Under the pieces are notes generated by a model. That model saw nothing but the letters and a program-made list of their open reading frames with translations. It searched no databases and had not been told where the DNA came from. Shown here one piece after another: positions 15,855 through 24,889 of a stretch of 40,677 nucleotides of DNA. A program made the translations under genes and the position numbers. This DNA comes from an uncultured marine group I thaumarchaeote (GTDB lineage: Archaea; Thermoproteota; Nitrososphaeria; Nitrososphaerales; Nitrosopumilaceae): contig CABXPS010000004.1 in assembly GCA_902514095.1 (NCBI GenBank), positions 1 to 40,677 on the forward strand, given 5' to 3'. Numbering within the stretch: the first letter of the stretch is position 1; each line of letters begins with the position of its first letter.

Positions 15855-16613
15855 TTAATCCTCTTTTACTTCGATTTTATTTTTACCAAATTTGTTGTAT
15901 CCGTCTTCGTTGTACCCATCTCTATTGTAACCTAGGTGGTCATATCCCAGTCTATCATATCCGTCTTCGTTATGCCCATTACTATCATACCCATCTAAGT
16001 CATACCCATTACTATCATACCCATTTTCATCATACCCATTTTCATCATACCCATCTAAGTCATACCCATTACTATCATACCCATTTTTGTTAAACCCATT
16101 TTTGTTGTATCCATCTTTATCATACCCATTTTCATCATACCCATTTTTGTTGTATCCATCTTTATCATACCCATTTTTGTTAAACCCATTTTTGTTGTAT
16201 CCGTCTTCGTTGTATCCCTTTTTGTTGTATCCGTCTTTATCAAAATTTATTTTTGTATCAATGTGAATTCCATTAAAAGAAAAACCATTACTATCATACC
16301 CATCTTCGTTGTATCCATTTTTATCATACCCATTTTTGTTAAACCCATCTTCGTTGTATCCCTTGTTATCATACCCATCTTCGTTGTATCCCTCTCTGTT
16401 AAACCCATTTTTGTTATACTCCTTTTCATCATACCCATCTTTATCATACCCATCTTCGTTGTATCCTTTTTTGTTGTATCCCTTTTTGTTGTATCCATCT
16501 TTATCATATCCCTTTTTGTTGTATCCCTTTTTGTTGTATCCATCTTTATCATACCCATCCATATCATATCCAAACTTATCAAATGTTTTACTAAATTTAT
16601 CAAACAACCCCAT
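15855..16613 (-). CDS. Low-complexity protein of 43 GY(D/N)xx pentapeptide units
   Basis: A 252-residue protein starting MGLFDKFSKTFDKF, after which almost everything is five-residue units of the form G-Y/F-D/N-x-D/N/K. There are 20 units, a 13-residue interruption (GIHIDTKINFDKD), 23 more units and a basic-acidic tail. D-x-D-G-Y and N-x-D-G-Y recur and resemble the DxDG part of calcium-binding loops, but no complete EF-hand or dockerin is present. There is no signal peptide or membrane span. The frame is favoured over other open frames because the periodic G-Y-acid pattern, non-repeat ends and promoter belong to it. Function is unknown. T-rich sequence lies downstream. Confidence 0.75.
   Translation of the reverse strand: MGLFDKFSKTFDKFGYDMDGYDKDGYNKKGYNKKGYDKDGYNKKGYNKKGYNEDGYDKDGYDEKEYNKNGFNREGYNEDGYDNKGYNEDGFNKNGYDKNGYNEDGYDSNGFSFNGIHIDTKINFDKDGYNKKGYNEDGYNKNGFNKNGYDKDGYNKNGYDENGYDKDGYNKNGFNKNGYDSNGYDLDGYDENGYDENGYDSNGYDLDGYDSNGHNEDGYDRLGYDHLGYNRDGYNEDGYNKFGKNKIEVKED
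15888..16571 (-). repeat. 15-base tandem repeat array
   Basis: About 43 imperfect 15-base units encode the GY(D/N)xx pentapeptides. On the plus strand they show as recurring CATACCCAT and GTATCC words. Neighbouring groups of units are duplicated as blocks, for example the segment ending in GTCATACCCATTACTATCAT, seen twice near 15990 and 16060. This indicates growth by slippage and unequal recombination. Confidence 0.9.
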
Positions 16614-16925
16614 AACAAAAACTCATGAATTTAATTTAGATAAGCATTTTCGTTACTGAAACACATACTAACGAAATGCATTGATACAACAATGATTTAG
16701 ATTAATCTTGTAGAATTTGATTTAAAATTGCTTTTTGTTTTGATGTTGATAAATGATTTTTTTAATTATTATCAAATGGTATTAAAAAATTTGTGATATG
16801 TTTGGAACTATTTTGATTGTGTATCTTTTTGCAATTTTAGAGATATCTGGTAATTTTATTTTGGAATTGAATTTTTAATTATCTAGATAATTTTGATTTT
16901 TTAATTTATTTTTAGAGGTTAAATC
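16614..16925. other. AT-rich intergenic region upstream of the repeat-protein gene
   Basis: 312 bases separate the topoisomerase IB stop from the repeat-protein start. The part next to the repeat gene holds its likely promoter (TTATCTAAA on the minus strand, about 30 bases before the ATG) and an inverted repeat. The remainder, 16680-16925, is AT-rich with T-runs, which may terminate topoisomerase transcription. No ORF or RNA gene was recognised in it. Confidence 0.5.
16644..16679. promoter_or_regulatory. Inverted repeat before the pentapeptide-repeat gene
   Basis: GCATTTTCGTTA (16644-16655) and TAACGAAATGC (16669-16679) are reverse complements apart from one extra T, separated by 13 bases. 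The element lies 31-66 bases upstream of the start codon and just upstream of the TATA-like sequence. That is the place for an activator or repressor operator. Regulatory function is inferred. Confidence 0.55.
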
Positions 16926-18596
16926 CTACTTTAGATTTTTCCATTCTACATCCTCATTTTTAACCCAGAGGAATTTCTTTTGCAATGCTGCTGTGTACAA
17001 TTTCTCCCATTCAGCTCCAACTTCCTCAGTCCATGCTTTGAAAACACGTGGATCTATGTAGTTTCTGAGAGATGTTCCAATAGCATAATCTTTGGTTTTT
17101 TCTGATAAATCTAATTGAAGTTCTAGTTTTTCTAATCTTTCTTTGTGTTTTGATTTTTGCTTTTTAATTTGTTCATTTAATGTCTTAATTCTTTTTGTCT
17201 TACTTTTCTTTTGAGTATCTGTTTTTGATTCTTTTGCTTCTACTTTTTTAAGAGTTTCTTGAGTTTTTTTCCAGACTTGTTCTTTTTCTAATTTTTTAAT
17301 AGAGTCTCGTTTCTTTTGTAATGTTAGTTCATATGTTTTAGGAATTGTTCTTTTATGATTACACATCATTGCAGCTTCCAAGTTTGCTAATTTGGCATGG
17401 TATAATTTTTCATTTGGTGTTTTTCCCTTTATGTTATCATATTTTACTAGATATTTTTTCACAACTGCTGTTGCAAGATATGTCCTAAACACTTTGGCAG
17501 TTAATCCTTTTACAATTCCTGAATAGTATTGATTTACATGTCTTGATGTAATGTCTTCAAAAATTTCATCTTTTGGTTTTTTCTTCTCAATTATTTTTTT
17601 AAGATTTTCATGAAATTGTTTATCATGACCTTCAGCTACTACTGTTTCCTGCCACCTGACACTATCTTTACCTAGAAAATCAAACTCAATTGCATCTGCT
17701 GTAATTTTGATGTGCTCTTTTCTGAGAGTTGTAGCACCTACTGTATCTGCTTCATCTGGGTCTTTTTCATCTCCTACTCTCATAGCAGTTCTATAAATTA
17801 AATAACATGCAGTAGATATCTTGTTAATTTTTGGATCTTTACTTTTCATGTCTTTTACTATTCTATCTTTTATCTTTTCAATTTCGTTTCCCAGTTTAAC
17901 TGCTTTTTCATATTTTTCTTTATCTCTATCTTGTTTTAGTCCTGCAGTATCTGCCAGCCATACATACTTTCTTTTTTGTGTTAGAAAATCCATCCAACTA
18001 GCCAACCACATAGAATCATTATCATGAATAATTTTCCCCCAATCACCTTCTGGTTTTTTTGCATCTTTTCCTAAGTTTAATGTCACATCTTTTGTTGTTA
18101 CTCTAGGTTTCCATTTTCCTCTTAGTGGATGTTCCCCTCTTCCTATGAATATGCCTGGAGGTTCTGCCATATAGTTTCCAACTTCAACTTCTTTTCCATC
18201 CATGATGGCAATTCCGTATTTTATTTTTAATTTCTCTCGTAATTCTTTTCTTTTTACAGCTAATGCTTTTCTATCTTCTTTTGTCATCATTTCTTTGAGG
18301 TCTTTTTCTTTATCTACAACTTTGTAAGCATTTGAAAAATCAATATCCTCATATGAAATTTTTTTAAATTTTGAATCTAATGTTTTAGCAAAATCTTCTG
18401 TAAAGTTTTTTTGAAAAACTTTATCTTGTGCATATGGAGTATCTTTTTTCTTTGCCCATTGATACACCATTTCCTCTTGATTGATATCAAGATTGATCGA
18501 CTCCCCTTTGATTTTGATCGTAATTCCCTGTTTCTCATATTCAGGAGGGAATAGAATTCCATTATGTTGTAATTTTTTCCATTTCATTTTTTTCAT
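16926..18596 (-). CDS. DNA topoisomerase IB, eukaryotic type
   Basis: A 556-residue enzyme that relaxes supercoils through a 3'-phosphotyrosine. The N-terminal DNA-clamp blocks HNGILFPPEYE, YMAEPPGIFIGRGEHPLRGKWKPR and the core GNEIEKIKDRI...YLIYRTAMRVGDEKD are those of eukaryotic Top1. Other active-site segments are FDFLGKDSVRW and SRHVNQY...LTAKVFRTYLAT (R-H-type residues). A lysine-rich linker coiled coil follows. The catalytic tyrosine is Y513 in GTSLRNYIDPR, matching human Y723. The long eukaryotic N-terminal tail is absent. Among archaea this enzyme marks Thaumarchaeota and relatives, supporting the taxonomic call. Confidence 0.97.
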   Translation of the reverse strand: MKKMKWKKLQHNGILFPPEYEKQGITIKIKGESINLDINQEEMVYQWAKKKDTPYAQDKVFQKNFTEDFAKTLDSKFKKISYEDIDFSNAYKVVDKEKDLKEMMTKEDRKALAVKRKELREKLKIKYGIAIMDGKEVEVGNYMAEPPGIFIGRGEHPLRGKWKPRVTTKDVTLNLGKDAKKPEGDWGKIIHDNDSMWLASWMDFLTQKRKYVWLADTAGLKQDRDKEKYEKAVKLGNEIEKIKDRIVKDMKSKDPKINKISTACYLIYRTAMRVGDEKDPDEADTVGATTLRKEHIKITADAIEFDFLGKDSVRWQETVVAEGHDKQFHENLKKIIEKKKPKDEIFEDITSRHVNQYYSGIVKGLTAKVFRTYLATAVVKKYLVKYDNIKGKTPNEKLYHAKLANLEAAMMCNHKRTIPKTYELTLQKKRDSIKKLEKEQVWKKTQETLKKVEAKESKTDTQKKSKTKRIKTLNEQIKKQKSKHKERLEKLELQLDLSEKTKDYAIGTSLRNYIDPRVFKAWTEEVGAEWEKLYTAALQKKFLWVKNEDVEWKNLK

Positions 18597-18661
18597 CTTA
18601 TAATTGTGGACTTTGACAAAAACTCTTCTGTATCTGTATATAATTTAATGTAAAATGGTTT

Positions 18662-19492
18662 TTAGCCTGGAAATAGTTCTTTACTCATGTATTTTTCAAA
18701 TTCTATATCCGTTTTGGATTGTTTTGCCTCCATAAACATGGCGGCATCTGTACCTACTGTATAACGAGGTAAAATTTCATCACTATGAATTGCTTTCATA
18801 ATTACGTCTGCAACTTGTGATGGTGGGGTTCCCATCTGTGCCATCATTTTGAGACCTGCTAATATATGATCTGTTAATTCTTTGTATTTTGGATCTATTT
18901 TTGATTCTGGAACTTTCATAGAATCAAAAAAGTTTGTTTTAATTACTCCCGGTTCGATTAACGTAGTTTTTATTCCAAATTGACCCAGTTCATATCTTAA
19001 ACATTCACTAAATCCTTCTAAAGCAAATTTTGAACTGATGTAAGCTGAAGAACCTGGTAATCCTATTTTTCCAGCAATTGAACTTATGTTAACTATAATT
19101 CCAGATTTTTGTTTTCTCATGATTGGAGATATTTCTTGAATTATTCTAACAATACTGAAAAAATTTGTTTCAAATTGTTTTCTAAAATCATCTAATGTAA
19201 TGTCTTCAGTACATCCAAATTGACCATATCCTGCATTATTAACTAAAACATCTAATCTTCCATGTTCTGAGGATATTTTTTTAATTGCTGTAACAATTGA
19301 TTCTTCTTTATCTACATCTAATTCAATAATTTTTATTTTGAGATTTTCTTTTTTTACTGCATATTCTAATTCTGCTGATTTCTTGATATCTCTCATACTT
19401 GCAAATGTTTCATATCCGTCTCTTGCTAGTACTAATACTGTTTCTAATCCAATACCTGATGAACTACCAGTTACAAGAGCAACTTTTTCCAT
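18662..19492 (-). CDS. Short-chain dehydrogenase/reductase
   Basis: A 276-residue classical SDR. The cofactor motif TGSSSGIG spans residues 8-15. NNAG is at 85-88, and the catalytic S138, Y151 and K155 are in VNISSIAG and YISSK. PGVIKTNF follows. R34 in ASMRDI suggests a preference for NADP(H). The substrate cannot be read from sequence. The C-terminal extension (ILPRYTVGTDAAMFMEAKQ) resembles retinol-dehydrogenase-like SDRs. It stands alone between topoisomerase IB and a methyltransferase. Confidence 0.88.
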   Translation of the reverse strand: MEKVALVTGSSSGIGLETVLVLARDGYETFASMRDIKKSAELEYAVKKENLKIKIIELDVDKEESIVTAIKKISSEHGRLDVLVNNAGYGQFGCTEDITLDDFRKQFETNFFSIVRIIQEISPIMRKQKSGIIVNISSIAGKIGLPGSSAYISSKFALEGFSECLRYELGQFGIKTTLIEPGVIKTNFFDSMKVPESKIDPKYKELTDHILAGLKMMAQMGTPPSQVADVIMKAIHSDEILPRYTVGTDAAMFMEAKQSKTDIEFEKYMSKELFPG

Positions 19493-19627
19493 AGTTATCT
19501 AATTTTTTGCTTATATTTATCCCATTTTGATTTTCTAGACTAGTGGTTTATCTCCATCAACTGGATCAATTAATTTTTTTTAATAACCAATGAGATTATT
19601 AACCTAGAAACAATCTTCAATTTAAAA

Positions 19628-20404
19628 ATGAAAAAAATAGAAATTAACAAAATTTACAATCAAAACTGTATTGAAGGAATGAAATTAATTCCTAAAAATA
19701 AAATTGATCTTGTGATTACTGATCCACCATTTGCTATTGATTTTAAAGCAAAAAAAGCCAATTACAATCGAACTGCTTCTAATGTCTTATCTGGATACAA
19801 TGAAATCAAGCCTGAAGATTACTATAATTTTACATTCTCTTGGATGAATGAGGTGTTTCGAATTTTAAAAGATTCTGGCAGCATGTATGTTTTTTCAGGC
19901 TGGAATAATCTCAAGGATATCTTACGTGCCTTAGATGATGTTGGATTTACAACTATTAATCATATTATTTGGAAATATCAATTTGGTGTTGTGACAAAAA
20001 AGAAATTTGTTACTTCCCATTATCATTGTCTTTATGTTTGCAAAGATGATAAACAAAGAAAATTTTTTCCTTTTTCTAGATTCAAAAAAGAGGATAAAAC
20101 TGAGGATGGTCGTAGTCTTCATTATCGTGATAAAGAAGATGTTTGGGATATTAAACGAGAATATTGGTCTGGAGATGAAAAAACTCCTACTAAACTTCCA
20201 TTAGAAATAATTAAAAAATTATTAGAATATTCTAGTGAAAAAAAAGATATTGTGTTTGATCCTTTTCTAGGTTCAGGACAAACTGCTGTTGTAAGTAAAT
20301 TATTTAATCGTCGTTTTCTTGGATTTGAAATTGTTCCTGATTATTATAAATTTGCTAAAAAGAGATTAGATAAAGATCTGTATCGAATTAAAAAATCAAA
20401 ATAA
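19628..20404 (+). CDS. Solo site-specific DNA methyltransferase (beta class, DPPF)
   Basis: A 258-residue amino-methyltransferase. The catalytic motif IV TDPPF is at residues 31-35 near the N-terminus, and the SAM-binding motif FDPFLGSGQT is at about 211-219 near the C-terminus. This is the beta-class motif order of many N6-adenine and N4-cytosine enzymes. The target sequence is unknown. No restriction endonuclease or specificity subunit lies beside it, so it is either an orphan regulatory methylase or a remnant of a restriction system. It converges on tatA with a 3-base gap. Confidence 0.88.
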   Translation: MKKIEINKIYNQNCIEGMKLIPKNKIDLVITDPPFAIDFKAKKANYNRTASNVLSGYNEIKPEDYYNFTFSWMNEVFRILKDSGSMYVFSGWNNLKDILRALDDVGFTTINHIIWKYQFGVVTKKKFVTSHYHCLYVCKDDKQRKFFPFSRFKKEDKTEDGRSLHYRDKEDVWDIKREYWSGDEKTPTKLPLEIIKKLLEYSSEKKDIVFDPFLGSGQTAVVSKLFNRRFLGFEIVPDYYKFAKKRLDKDLYRIKKSK

Positions 20405-20407
20405 TTT

Positions 20408-20752
20408 TTATTTTGTTTCAGTAGTGTCTGTTGTTTTTTTCCCCATCTTTGAAGAAATTTCTTTTTGAAGTTCATCATCTGTTTTATTTTCTGTTTTAAT
20501 TCCAGCTGATTTTGCTATCATTTCTAATTTTTCCCTTTCTGTTTCAACTGGTCCTGATATTTTTGGAATTTCTTCATTTACTTCTTTCATTTGTTGTTGA
20601 ATTTCATTTTTGGCATTATTGTATTCACTGACAACTTTTCCCATTTTTTTTGCTGCTCCTGGAAGCTTACCAGTTCCTAAAACTAATACAACTGCAACAA
20701 ATATGATGATCATCCATTCACTTCCACCTATATTCAATGAATATTCTAACAT
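20408..20752 (-). CDS. tatA: Sec-independent translocase TatA/TatE family protein
   Basis: A 114-residue protein with one short membrane helix (EWMIIIFVAVVLVLG). The hinge GTGKLPGAAKKMGK follows, then an amphipathic helix and a charged tail. These features define TatA/TatE, the pore-forming component that exports folded proteins with twin-arginine signals. Usual bacterial TatA reads FGPKKLP; here the hinge is GTGKLP, common in archaea. No tatC is in the window. The acidic-basic tail, ending in T/E/K-rich residues, is unstructured. Confidence 0.9.
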   Translation of the reverse strand: MLEYSLNIGGSEWMIIIFVAVVLVLGTGKLPGAAKKMGKVVSEYNNAKNEIQQQMKEVNEEIPKISGPVETEREKLEMIAKSAGIKTENKTDDELQKEISSKMGKKTTDTTETK

Positions 20753-20830
20753 GTTCAGACATTCTTTGATTTAAAATTAAACGTAATGCTTGATATTGTG
20801 CCTACTTTACTTGTAATTTTGAATAATTAT

Positions 20831-21985
20831 TTATTCACTAATTTTCAATGGTTCTAATTTCTTTCTTGAAATTATTGCTAGTATTGTAATTCCTATACCT
20901 ATAATGGAAAATATGATGTATGGTGTTTCATCTCCAAATGCTTGAGTTATTGGTCCTCCTATAGTTGGTCCTACTACCCATCCTAATCCAAAAATTGTTT
21001 CATATGCTCCAATTATTTTTCCAGATATTCCTTTTCTTGTTTTGCTTAAAATAATTTCTAAAGTTAATGGGAAAAATATACTAAATCCAAATCCCATTAA
21101 CACTATGGCAATTCCAAACATTATGATTGAATCTGCAATAACTGATATTGCTAATCCTAAAGAAACTGCTAGTGTAGCTGCAATCAAAGTTTGACTTGTC
21201 CTTTTTGCAAATTGTCCTGCTAATGCAAGTGATATTACTCGTGAAATTCCAAATGCAAAATATAAATATAAAATATCTGTTGCACCCATTCCTTTATCAT
21301 TAAGAAATGCAGGAAAAATTGTTAAAATTATTCCAAACGATGATGTACAAAAAATTAGTAATGTAATGACTTCGGGAAATTTTTTCATATCTTTAATTGC
21401 TGAAAAAGAAAATCTTTCATGATGTTTTTTGATATGTTTTTTTGATGCAAGTAGTGCAGTAATTATTCCTGCAGCTAAAATGAATGATGCAATTTGGAAC
21501 AATATTCTATACGTGGCATCTATGTTTTCTAAAAATACAGTTCCGAGTAGTGGGCCTATCATGAAACCCATTACAAAAAACATTGTAAACCAAGAGATGT
21601 TTTTGACTCTATTTTTTTCTGTGCTCTCATTCGAAATAATTGATTCACATGGTGGCCAGAAAAATGCATGAGCTACGCCTGTCATTATCCTAAATCCCAT
21701 TATTTCTGGAACTGACTGTGCAATGGATAGAAGATAAATTGATGCTGAATTGAGTGCTGCCCCTATTGCTAGTATGTATGCATTGTTTATTCTATCTAAC
21801 AATATTCCTACAAAAAGTGGAATGAACATGTATGGAACAAAATTTGTTAATCCGATAAAACCTAATTCTGAATATGTTGCACCAATTACATTTTTTGCAA
21901 AAATTGGAAGTATTGGACCATGAAGACCATATGAAATCCCTATGATTAGTCCTGTTATGTTTACTAAAATTAAAACTCTATTCAT
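20831..21985 (-). CDS. Major facilitator superfamily transporter
   Basis: A 384-residue protein with about twelve hydrophobic segments in two halves. The MFS loop signature LLDRINNAYILAIG lies between spans 2 and 3, and TGVAHAFFWPPCESII is in span 4. GKIIGAYETIFGLGWVVGPTIGG in the second half matches motif C-like drug and sugar exporters. The substrate is unknown. The start codon overlaps the upstream methyltransferase stop by 4 bases, so the two genes are co-translated. Confidence 0.9.
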   Translation of the reverse strand: MNRVLILVNITGLIIGISYGLHGPILPIFAKNVIGATYSELGFIGLTNFVPYMFIPLFVGILLDRINNAYILAIGAALNSASIYLLSIAQSVPEIMGFRIMTGVAHAFFWPPCESIISNESTEKNRVKNISWFTMFFVMGFMIGPLLGTVFLENIDATYRILFQIASFILAAGIITALLASKKHIKKHHERFSFSAIKDMKKFPEVITLLIFCTSSFGIILTIFPAFLNDKGMGATDILYLYFAFGISRVISLALAGQFAKRTSQTLIAATLAVSLGLAISVIADSIIMFGIAIVLMGFGFSIFFPLTLEIILSKTRKGISGKIIGAYETIFGLGWVVGPTIGGPITQAFGDETPYIIFSIIGIGITILAIISRKKLEPLKISE

Positions 21986-22674
21986 TTGTATGCTGCAACC
22001 ATTATTGCGCCACCCATAAGATCTTTCTCAAATTCCACTCGTGAAAATTTTTCTAATAGTAATTTTTCTAGTTTTTTATTTTGAGGCCATCTTTGGAATG
22101 TACCGTATAGTGTTCCAAATTTTAATCCTAATCGTCCTCCTGCACTAAATGCAAGAATTGGTAAGATACATCTCAGATAAAATGCAACCCCTGCTCTGAT
22201 GATTCCTTTATCTGGTTTTCCTAAATCTACAATCACCATACGTCCTTCTTTTTTTAATACTCTGTGAATTTCAGAAATTGCAATTCTTAAATTAATTGCG
22301 TCTCTTAATGAATATCCGCACAACACTGCATCAAATTCTTCATCTCTAAATGGTATATGTTCAAAAACTCCATTTGCCATATCTGGAATTTTTTCAAAAT
22401 GTGAACCTGTATTTTTGAGCATAGGTACTAGAGGATCATAAAGTGTAATTGAAATATCGCCATCTGTAAGCTTTAGTGCAGTTTTAGACATATTTCCAAA
22501 TCCCGAACCTGCATCTAAAATTTTATTTCCTTTGAGTACTCTTCCTGAAATTCCTCGATTTCTATGTTCTACATCTTTACCTAATGATATTATTGAATTA
22601 ACCTTATCATAAATTGGAATAATTTCTCGAAGTACTTCTATAACTTCACTCCAATAACTGCTTCCTAAACCCAA
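21982..22674 (-). CDS. UbiE/MenG-like SAM-dependent methyltransferase
   Basis: A 230-residue class I methyltransferase. IYDKVNSIISLGKDVEHRNRG near residue 20 follows the UbiE/MenG opening. ILDAGSGFGNMS is SAM motif I, and HIPFRDEEFDAVLCGYSLRD and EIHRVLKKEGRMVIVDLGKP match quinone methyltransferases. Demethylmenaquinone methylation is plausible because these archaea contain menaquinones, but this is not proven. The middle GVAFYLRCILPILAFSAGG is hydrophobic and could contact the membrane. Coupled with the MFS gene downstream. Confidence 0.82.
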   Translation of the reverse strand: MGLGSSYWSEVIEVLREIIPIYDKVNSIISLGKDVEHRNRGISGRVLKGNKILDAGSGFGNMSKTALKLTDGDISITLYDPLVPMLKNTGSHFEKIPDMANGVFEHIPFRDEEFDAVLCGYSLRDAINLRIAISEIHRVLKKEGRMVIVDLGKPDKGIIRAGVAFYLRCILPILAFSAGGRLGLKFGTLYGTFQRWPQNKKLEKLLLEKFSRVEFEKDLMGGAIMVAAYK

Positions 22675-22723
22675 ATCTATTTTCTCCTTGTATCTAATTG
22701 AATATTTTTCAACTCTAAAACTT

Positions 22724-23449
22724 CTATTCGTTTGTAAACTTTGATACGTTTTTAGAATAGTTTCCTAAATCTGATTCTGAAACTTTTTCAAAAACTTTTG
22801 ACTCTGATGAAACTTTGGCCATTTTGACATTTTTAATTTCATCTTTTGCTTCTACATTCAAATTGATTGATGCAATAGCTAATGCTGCTGCATCTTCTAA
22901 ACTCATATCTGGATTGTAATTTTTTTCTAAAAATGAATTTACTTCATCAGCTCCTGCACCTATTGCAACTGCTGTGAATTGTACATATGTTCCACTAGGA
23001 TCTATTACATAGATGGATTCTCCTTTTTGATCAACTCCTGCAATGATCATTGAAACTCCGTTTGGACGTACTCCTCCATATTGAGTAAATTGATGAGCTG
23101 TATCTGCTAAATATTTTGAAACTGTTGCAATTTCTACTGATTCATCATATGTCATTTTATTTCCTTGTGAAAATGCTCTTGCACTATCTACTTGAACACG
23201 TGCATCTGGAATGTATCCTGCTGCTGCAACTCCAATATGATGATCTACTTGGAAAATTTTCTGTGTAATATTTTTAGTTTGTAATGTTCTTGCTTTTTCT
23301 TCAACTGCCATGATTACTCCTTGTTTGGTACTTATTCCAATTGCTAATGTTCCTCTTTTTACAGTCTCTATTGCATATTCTACTTGGTAGATCCTGCCGT
23401 CTGGAGAATACATAGTAGGTGTCATATCGTAACCTCGTGATGCCATCAT
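22724..23449 (-). CDS. psmA: Proteasome subunit alpha
   Basis: A 241-residue protein. The alpha-type N-terminal helix signature MYSPDGRIYQVEYAIETVKRGT gates entry to the 20S core. The body has the Ntn fold without an N-terminal threonine, as expected for a non-catalytic alpha subunit. VEEKARTLQT and the YIPDARVQVDSARAFSQ block are standard. The first of two adjacent methionines was used as start; the second would also serve. It is divergent from gdhA. Confidence 0.96.
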   Translation of the reverse strand: MMASRGYDMTPTMYSPDGRIYQVEYAIETVKRGTLAIGISTKQGVIMAVEEKARTLQTKNITQKIFQVDHHIGVAAAGYIPDARVQVDSARAFSQGNKMTYDESVEIATVSKYLADTAHQFTQYGGVRPNGVSMIIAGVDQKGESIYVIDPSGTYVQFTAVAIGAGADEVNSFLEKNYNPDMSLEDAAALAIASINLNVEAKDEIKNVKMAKVSSESKVFEKVSESDLGNYSKNVSKFTNE

Positions 23450-23550
23450 GATATGACAAGTTTATTCTCAGTCAATTTAAGGGTAATTATCTATCTGCTA
23501 TTGTGAATTTTTTTATAAATTTAAAATCTTAATCTTCATTTTTGAACCAA

Positions 23551-23561
23551 ACTTATATAAT
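23551..23561 (+). promoter_or_regulatory. TATA box of glutamate dehydrogenase gene
   Basis: ACTTATATAAT stands 25-35 bases before the ATG at 23586 and is among the clearest TATA boxes in the window. It predicts a leader of only a few bases. Confidence 0.7.
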
Positions 23562-23585
23562 CTGAATAGTAGTATTATCGTTATT

Positions 23586-24860
23586 ATGGTAAAGCACGAT
23601 CCATTTGCCAATGCAACTAAACAAGTCAATGATGCTTGTGATATTCTTGGTATTAAGGACAAAGGACTTCGTGAGTATCTTGCAATGCCAAATAAAATGT
23701 TGAGAGTTAAGATCCCTGTTAAAATGGATAATGGAAAAATTAGAATATTTACTGGTTTTAGAAGTCAACACAATAATGATAGAGGCCCATACAAAGGTGG
23801 TATTCGTTATTTCAATCCCGAAGGTGGTGTTGAATATATGGAACGAGAGGTTATGGCACTTTCTTCATGGATGACATGGAAATGTGCAATTGTTGATGTT
23901 CCTCTTGGTGGTGGAAAAGGTGCTATCTATGTTAATCCAAAAACTGAAAAACTTAGTGATGGTGAAATGGAGAGATTAACTAGAGGTTTTGCTTACAAGA
24001 TTTCTGAAATTATTGGACCTGAAAAAGATATTCCTGCTCCTGATGTTTATACAACTGGTAGAGAGATGACCCAAATTATGGATACCTTTAGTAAACTAAA
24101 TGGAAACAAGTATTCTCCAGGTGTTATTACTGGTAAACCAATTTCAATGGGTGGTTCTTTAGCAAGAAATGTTGCAACTGGTTTAGGAACTGCATATACG
24201 GTAAGAGAAGCTGCAAAAACTTTGAAACTTAAATTAAAAGGTGCAAAAGTAGTTTTACAAGGATTTGGTAATGCCTCTACATTTGCTGGTGAATATTTAG
24301 AAAAAATGGGTGCAACAGTAGTTGGTGTAAGTGACTCAAAAGGTTCTATCCTAATTCCAAAGGGTGCTAAAGTTAGTAAAATTTTAGAGCATAAAGGAAA
24401 AACTGGTTCTGTTGTAGGTTTTACTGGAAGCAAAAAAGTCTCAACTGAAGAATTACTAACTGCAAAATGTGATGTTTTGATACCTGGTGCTTTAGAAAAT
24501 CAAATTACTGCAGCAATTGCAAAAAAACTAAATTGTAAAATTATTGCTGAAGCTGCAAATGGTCCAACATTACCTGAAGCAGATCCTGTAATTGAAAAGA
24601 AAAAAATTATTGTTATTCCTGATATCTTGGCTAATTCTGGCGGTGTTTGTATTTCTTATTTGGAATGGGTTCAAAATAATATGGGATATTATTGGAGCTT
24701 TGATGAAGTTGCATCTAAGATGGAGAAAAATATTACACAAGGATTCAAAGATGCATATGCATTATCTAAAAAACATAAAGTCGATATGCGTAAAGCTACC
24801 ATGGTTTTAGCAGTTGAACGTGTTCTTGAAGCATTTAATCAAAAGGGCATCTGGCCTTAA
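23586..24860 (+). CDS. gdhA: Glutamate dehydrogenase (Glu/Leu/Phe/Val family)
   Basis: A 424-residue hexameric-type dehydrogenase interconverting glutamate with 2-oxoglutarate and ammonia. The glutamate-binding segment FRSQHNNDRGPYKGGIRYFNP leads to the catalytic lysine K111 in PLGGGKGA. DIPAPDVYTTGREM contains the conserved aspartate. The nucleotide-binding Rossmann fold starts VVLQGFGNASTFAGEYL near residue 223. The length is normal for archaeal GDH. In an ammonia oxidiser this provides a link between ammonia and central carbon. It has its own strong TATA box and is followed by a glutamine-amidotransferase-like gene. Confidence 0.96.
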   Translation: MVKHDPFANATKQVNDACDILGIKDKGLREYLAMPNKMLRVKIPVKMDNGKIRIFTGFRSQHNNDRGPYKGGIRYFNPEGGVEYMEREVMALSSWMTWKCAIVDVPLGGGKGAIYVNPKTEKLSDGEMERLTRGFAYKISEIIGPEKDIPAPDVYTTGREMTQIMDTFSKLNGNKYSPGVITGKPISMGGSLARNVATGLGTAYTVREAAKTLKLKLKGAKVVLQGFGNASTFAGEYLEKMGATVVGVSDSKGSILIPKGAKVSKILEHKGKTGSVVGFTGSKKVSTEELLTAKCDVLIPGALENQITAAIAKKLNCKIIAEAANGPTLPEADPVIEKKKIIVIPDILANSGGVCISYLEWVQNNMGYYWSFDEVASKMEKNITQGFKDAYALSKKHKVDMRKATMVLAVERVLEAFNQKGIWP

Positions 24861-24889
24861 CCTAATTATTTTTCAATTTAATTCAACAT

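Noticed and set aside
15743-16659. Long open frames in other phases and on the opposite strand across the 15-base repeat array
   Set aside because: A stop-free 15-base repeat opens several frames at once. The alternatives are repetitive MIKMDTTK- or YPFLLYPS-like strings without non-repeat ends or promoters, so only the GY(D/N)xx frame was kept.
15303-16925. tRNA-Met as the attachment site of an integrated element
   Set aside because: No direct repeat of the tRNA 3' end, integrase or phage-like genes were found nearby.
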